From Actinoplanes octamycinicus (lineage in GTDB: Bacteria; Actinomycetota; Actinomycetes; Mycobacteriales; Micromonosporaceae): 64,000 bases of DNA. The translations under genes and the position numbers were made by a program. The stretch covers positions 8,909,501-8,973,500 of the forward strand of contig NZ_JACHNB010000001.1 in assembly GCF_014205225.1 (NCBI RefSeq), written 5' to 3'. The notes beneath the pieces are model-generated. The model was given only the letters and a program-made list of their open reading frames with translations. It was not told the DNA's origin and ran no database searches. Below are positions 60,700-64,000 of the stretch, one piece after another. The stretch's first letter is position 1; every line of letters starts with the position of its first letter.

Positions 60700-60967
60700 C
60701 TTCCACCACTGTCCGTGCGAGTCGCAGCTCTCGCGGTCCCCGGCCTCGTGGTTCCCGCCTGACGGTTTGTGCCCCTCTCGCGGTTCCCTGCTCTGACAGT
60801 CCCCGCCCTGACGGTCCCCGTCCTCGCGGTCCCCGCCTGAGGGTCCGTGCCCCTCTCGCGGTTCCCTGGCCTGATGGTTCCCGCCCTTCCCCGGCCCCCG
60901 CCCTCGCGGTCCCCGCCTGACGGTCCGGGCCCCTCCCGCCGCTTCCTGCCCTGATGGTCCCCGCCCT
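60700..60967. repeat. Degenerate tandem repeat, ~70-bp units
   Basis: Three or four diverged copies containing CGCGGTCCCCGCCTGA, GGGTCCGTGCCCCTC and CGCGGTTCCCTG in the same order. Low complexity; frames on either strand lack start signals or domains. Part of the gene-free stretch 60588-61128. Confidence 0.7.
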
Positions 60968-61007
60968 CCCAGGGGGAGCCGCCCGAAGACAGTGTGGCGC
61001 GGAAGCG
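60968..61007. repeat. 40-bp dispersed repeat, copy 2
   Basis: Identical to 8994-9033. From 61008 to 61128 I see no other feature. Confidence 0.8.
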
Positions 61008-61128
61008 AGATCCGGCGGGGATGAGCTGTGGACGACGCGCTGATGTGGACAACGCGCTCGACCGGGCGGGTGCGGGCCGCCGCCTGTGCGTGTGGCTCAG
61101 CCGAGGCGGCCTCGCGCCCGCCAGGTGG

Positions 61129-62274
61129 CTATCGGGTGGCGGACGGGAAGGGACGAGCAGACGCGGACGCGGCAGTCGAGGGCAACGGGCCTGCGGCCTT
61201 GGCAGCGGGACCCGGGACTGCGGACTTGGCAGCGGGACCCGGGGCCACAGAGGTGGCAGCGGGGCCCGGGGCCGCTGAGGTGACGGCGGGACCTGGGGCT
61301 ACTGAGGTGGCGGCGGGACCCGGGGCCGCGGACAGGTCGGGTGCGACGGTCGTCGGGGCGGGGCCCGGCTCCGGGACGTCCGAGTCGGACGTCGGGGTCG
61401 GGAACGGGGACGGGGAGCGGAACGGGTTCGCTCGCGGGCAGTGTGGGTAGCCGCGCTGCCAGCTGGTCCACGACTCGCCGGTGTCCGGGTCGGTGCAGGA
61501 CTGGCCGCCGAGCTGGAGCGGGGTGCCGTTCTGGTCGTAGAGCTGGGCGTCCTCGACCAAGTGGCCCTGCGAGTCGTAGACGAAGACGTCCCGGATGTTG
61601 TCGTACTGGCTGTTGCCGCTGTAGGCCGGGTCGAAGGACGGGGTGAACCGGGTGCTGCTGTCCGCGCCGACGAAACCGGCCAGCGAGATCAGGATCAGCA
61701 GAGCGGTTCCCGACCACAGCGCGTACCGGGGCCACGGCTTGTCGGGCAGCTCCCGGCGGCCGAGCCAGATCGAGGCGACCACGCAGGCGGCGAGCAGCAA
61801 CAGGGCCATCACGTCGCTGCCGCCGATCCGGGGCAGCAGGCCGACCGGGGTGGGGCCGCTGTCGAGCAGGTGGGCGAGCACCATCGCGACCAGGTAGCCG
61901 CGGAGGACCCACCAGGCGGGGCGGAGCAGGGTCAGGAAGTGGCTGGCTCGCTCGTACCCCAAGATCGGGCCGACCTTGGCATCCGCGGTCCGCAGCAGCG
62001 GCAGGAACCGGTCGCGCAGCTCCTCGGGGGTGACCCAGGGCGACTGCGGCTTGTCCGCGCCGGGCAGGCCGGCGGCGGCGAGCAGCTCGGCGGCGTAGGC
62101 GGACGGGGGGCCCAGCCGCGCGGTCAGCGTGCCGGCGCCCTCGGCGAGGACCTCGGCCAGATGCTCCGGGAGGTCGTCGAGCAGCTCCTCGCGGGTGGCC
62201 TCGGGCAGGCCGCCGAGCGCCAGGCGCACCTCGGCCACGTACCCGGTGATCTCGTCCTCTGCGATGTCCTTCAC
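61129..62274 (-). CDS. HAAS/DUF1700-type membrane protein with repetitive tail
   Basis: 381 residues from GTG 62274, overlapping the PadR stop (GTGA). An N-terminal HAAS domain (VAEVRLALGGLPEATREELLDDLPEHLAEV), four membrane segments (about residues 118-215), then an outer region and a C-terminal tail from ~305 made of short Ala/Pro repeats (SAAPGPAATSVAPGP), encoded by ~30-bp DNA repeats at 61190-61330. HAAS proteins are typically paired with a PadR regulator; the role is probably in sensing or signalling at the envelope. Confidence 0.85.
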   Translation of the reverse strand: MKDIAEDEITGYVAEVRLALGGLPEATREELLDDLPEHLAEVLAEGAGTLTARLGPPSAYAAELLAAAGLPGADKPQSPWVTPEELRDRFLPLLRTADAKVGPILGYERASHFLTLLRPAWWVLRGYLVAMVLAHLLDSGPTPVGLLPRIGGSDVMALLLLAACVVASIWLGRRELPDKPWPRYALWSGTALLILISLAGFVGADSSTRFTPSFDPAYSGNSQYDNIRDVFVYDSQGHLVEDAQLYDQNGTPLQLGGQSCTDPDTGESWTSWQRGYPHCPRANPFRSPSPFPTPTSDSDVPEPGPAPTTVAPDLSAAPGPAATSVAPGPAVTSAAPGPAATSVAPGPAAKSAVPGPAAKAAGPLPSTAASASARPFPSATR

Positions 62275-62600
62275 GCGGTCCCCCGCTCGCGAGTCAAATC
62301 GTCCATGATCGATGCGAATGCGCGCCAGCCCTTGCCGTTGCGGTCGAGCTCCGCCCGGCCGGCGGCGTTGAGCGCGTAGTACTTGCGGTGCGGCCCCTCG
62401 TCGCTGGGGACCACGTAGGTGTTCAGGAAGCCGTTGGCATAGAGCCGGCGCAGCGTGCCGTACACCGAGGCGTCGCCGACCTCCTGCAGACCGGCGGCGC
62501 GCAGCCGGCGCACGATGTCGTAGCCGTAGCCGTCCTCGTCACGCAGGACGGCGAGCACGGCCAGATCCAGCACGCCCTTGAGGAGCTGGGTCGTATCCAC
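62271..62600 (-). CDS. PadR family transcriptional regulator (small type)
   Basis: 109 residues from GTG 62600. Winged HTH through the whole protein (LLKGVLDLAVLAVLRDEDGYGYDI, VYGTLRRLYANGFL, KYYALNAAGRAEL). Operon partner of the HAAS membrane protein, whose start overlaps its stop. A 14-bp palindrome lies 5 bp upstream of the start. Confidence 0.92.
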   Translation of the reverse strand: MDTTQLLKGVLDLAVLAVLRDEDGYGYDIVRRLRAAGLQEVGDASVYGTLRRLYANGFLNTYVVPSDEGPHRKYYALNAAGRAELDRNGKGWRAFASIMDDLTRERGTA

Positions 62601-62605
62601 GCACC

Positions 62606-62619
62606 GCACAGTACTGTGC
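62606..62619. promoter_or_regulatory. Palindrome upstream of the small PadR gene
   Basis: GCACAGTACTGTGC, perfect 14-bp dyad just before the PadR start; AGTAC recurs 10 bp further up (GAAGTACC). Likely autoregulatory operator. Confidence 0.65.
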
Positions 62620-62684
62620 ACTGCGAAGTACCGTCAACGCCGCCATACCGACGCGGCCGTTTTCCGGAGGCGGCAGGCGCCTAA

Positions 62685-62753
62685 CGGTCGTCGGCTGGCC
62701 TCCATGGGTGCCTCAAGGCTGTCGACACACCCATGGAAGCCAGCCGACGACCG
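62685..62753. repeat. Long inverted repeat, 26-bp arms
   Basis: 62685-62710 and 62728-62753 are inverted copies with one mismatch (starting CGGTCGTCGGCTGGC and containing CCATGGGTG) around a 17-base loop. Too long for an ordinary operator. It may be a terminator-like or mobile-element-derived structure. No gene touches it. Confidence 0.85.
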
Positions 62754-62920
62754 CGCCCCGCGCAAGCGGCCGGGCGCAGGGCCGAGAACGACGGACAGGC
62801 GGCGTGGCAAGAGGAACGGCGGCGCGGGAAGAGGACCGCCGTCGCGGGAGAAGGAACGGCGGCGCGGGAAGGGGAAACAGGCGGCACGGGAGAAGGAACG
62901 GCGGCGCGGGAAGGGGAACG

Positions 62921-63178
62921 GGCGGCACGGAAAGGGAACGGGCGGCGCGGAAAGGGAACGGGCGGCGCGGAAAGGGAACGGGCGGCGCGGAAAGGGAACG
63001 GGCGGCACGGAAAGGGAACGGGCGGCACGGAAAGGGAACGGCGGCGCGGAAAGGGAACGGGCGGCGCGGAAAGGGAACGGGCGGCGCGGAAAGGGAACGG
63101 GCGGCGCGGAAAGGGAACGGGCGGCACGGAAAGGGAACGGGCGGCACGGAAAGGGAACGGCGGCGCGGAAAGGGAACG
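62921..63178. repeat. 20-bp tandem array with 119-bp higher-order repeat
   Basis: Thirteen units of GGCGGCRCGGAAAGGGAACG (R is G or A), two of them 19 bp. Units 62941-63059 and 63060-63178 are identical six-unit blocks of 119 bp. More diverged units extend left to about 62810. Because 119 is not a multiple of three, the frame shifts between blocks, so the frames open here are not genes. Confidence 0.9.
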
Positions 63179-63224
63179 GGCGGCGCCGCGAGTGCGGCGC
63201 CGCCCGGGATGATTCGGCGAAGGG

Positions 63225-64000
63225 TCAGACGGAGGCGGGCTGGGTGTCGGCGCGGCGAGCGGCGGCGGCCTTGCGCTCCAGAGCGGCCCCCTCCACGTCC
63301 AGCTCCGGGAGCCAGCGCAGCCAACGCGGCAGCCACCAGGCGGAGCGGCCCAGCAGGGCCATCGCCGCCGGGACGGCGATCATGCGGACCACGAAGGCGT
63401 CGAAGGCGATGCCGACGGCCAGGGCGAAGGCGATCGGCTTGACCGTGTCGTTGCCCTCCGGGACGAACGCGGCGAAGACCGCGAACATGATGGTCGCGGC
63501 GGCGACCACGACCGGGGCGGCCTGGCGGAAACCGGTGACGATGGCGTCCCGCGGGGCGGCGCCGTGGGCGTGCGCCTCGTGCATCCGGGAGACCAGGAAG
63601 ACCTGGTAGTCCATGGCCAGGCCGAACAGGATGCCGACGATGATGATCGGCGCGAGGCTGATGATCGGGCCGGTCGAGCCGGCGTTGACCAGGTCGGCCA
63701 GCCAGCCCCACTGGAAGACCGCGACCGTGGCGCCGAACGCCGCGCCGATCGTGAGCAGGAAGCCGAGCACCCCGACGACCGGCACCAGCAGTGAGCGGAA
63801 GACCAGCACCAGCAGCACGAACGCCAGGCCGACGACGAGCGCCAGGTAGACCGGCAGGGCGTCGTTGAGTTTCTGGGAGACGTCGATGCTGATCGCGGTC
63901 TGGCCGGTGACGTACACGGTGGCGCCGTCACCGTCGGCGACCGTGTCCCGGATCGAGTGCACCAGGTCGACGGTCTTCTGGTCCTCCGCGCCGGAGGCCG
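63225..64000 (-). CDS. MMPL family transporter (5' end outside window)
   Basis: The C-terminal 258 residues of an RND-type MMPL protein; the frame is open to the right edge. Visible: an outer-domain end (TGQTAISIDVSQKLNDALP), five to six membrane segments, and the proton-relay helix GILFGLAMDYQVFLVSRMHEAH characteristic of MMPL/YdfJ proteins. It would export a lipid or hydrophobic compound using the proton gradient. The C-terminal ~30 residues are charged and cytoplasmic. Confidence 0.92.
   Translation of the reverse strand, partial: ASGAEDQKTVDLVHSIRDTVADGDGATVYVTGQTAISIDVSQKLNDALPVYLALVVGLAFVLLVLVFRSLLVPVVGVLGFLLTIGAAFGATVAVFQWGWLADLVNAGSTGPIISLAPIIIVGILFGLAMDYQVFLVSRMHEAHAHGAAPRDAIVTGFRQAAPVVVAAATIMFAVFAAFVPEGNDTVKPIAFALAVGIAFDAFVVRMIAVPAAMALLGRSAWWLPRWLRWLPELDVEGAALERKAAAARRADTQPASV

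Noticed and set aside
62713..63711. Minus-strand frame fusing the MMPL shadow with the tandem array
   Set aside because: The MMPL protein is in a different frame with clear membrane helices; the array part is pure repeat translation and its 119-bp period is not a multiple of three.

Overview
The window is high-GC DNA with many GTG and TTG starts and many 1-4 base start/stop overlaps between neighbouring genes. Gene families such as LacI-controlled sugar ABC operons, a PadR/HAAS pair, a TAXI-TRAP transporter, SagB-type and DesA3-like enzymes point to a soil actinomycete. A methyl-accepting chemotaxis protein suggests a motile one. Micromonosporaceae, perhaps Actinoplanes, is my inference; no rRNA or marker gene is present to prove it.

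Layout. 1-8813: hexuronate use, a minus-strand arm (Gfo/Idh/MocA oxidoreductase, uxaC, uxuB-like) diverging from a plus-strand arm (LacI regulator, ABC importer, DUF624 protein), with two LacI-type operators between them. 8814-9662: gene-free repeats. 9663-14261: Lrp/alanine dehydrogenase pair and metNIQ. 14076-18674: a PadR repressor diverging from a run of MFS pump, membrane protein, histidine kinase, response regulator and a small gene. 18755-26606: a secreted protein, a PucR/ferredoxin reductase/acyl desaturase group, a hydrolase with its regulator, and small envelope proteins. 26624-31954: sugar operon (PfkB kinase, two permeases, binding protein, GH4 enzyme). 31998-39936: mixed accessory genes (Phd-like antitoxin, sterol-desaturase-like, SagB-type dehydrogenase, GAF, PARG-like, DUF2071, HEAT-like, TPR). 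40450-42207: a DUF1330-like gene and a ferric-reductase-like flavoprotein. 42299-42774: a small tRNA operon with a leader-peptide attenuator. 42784-49058: secreted propeller, TetR/SDR pair, TAXI-TRAP transporter, YefM-YoeB. 49502-51103: chemotaxis receptor. 51159-60534: galactan utilisation locus (galT remnant, GH35, ABC importer, LacI, two secreted GH53). 61129-62600: PadR plus HAAS protein. 63225 to the end: MMPL transporter, cut by the edge.

Main result. On the minus strand, three tRNA genes (Leu GAG, Tyr GTA, Cys GCA) lie behind a promoter, a 15-codon leader ORF (MLCTCLYLAPDRWRG) and a strong Rho-independent terminator. Leader codons 3 and 5-8 (TGC, then TGC CTT TAT CTC) are exactly those read by the three downstream tRNAs, and codons 12-15 can pair with the 5' arm of the terminator as an antiterminator. 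This looks like a ribosome-mediated attenuator in which shortage of the charged tRNAs switches on the tRNA genes themselves. The Leu(GAG) tRNA also has a short, class I variable loop, which is abnormal for bacterial tRNA-Leu. I do not know of a described system of this kind.

Other points of interest are a PadR operator with three ACATGT cores at exact 14-bp spacing, a galT remnant joined to the 3' end of a GH35 gene, a dispersed element with long inverted arms (copies near 40.2 and 49.3 kb), and several low-complexity tandem arrays.
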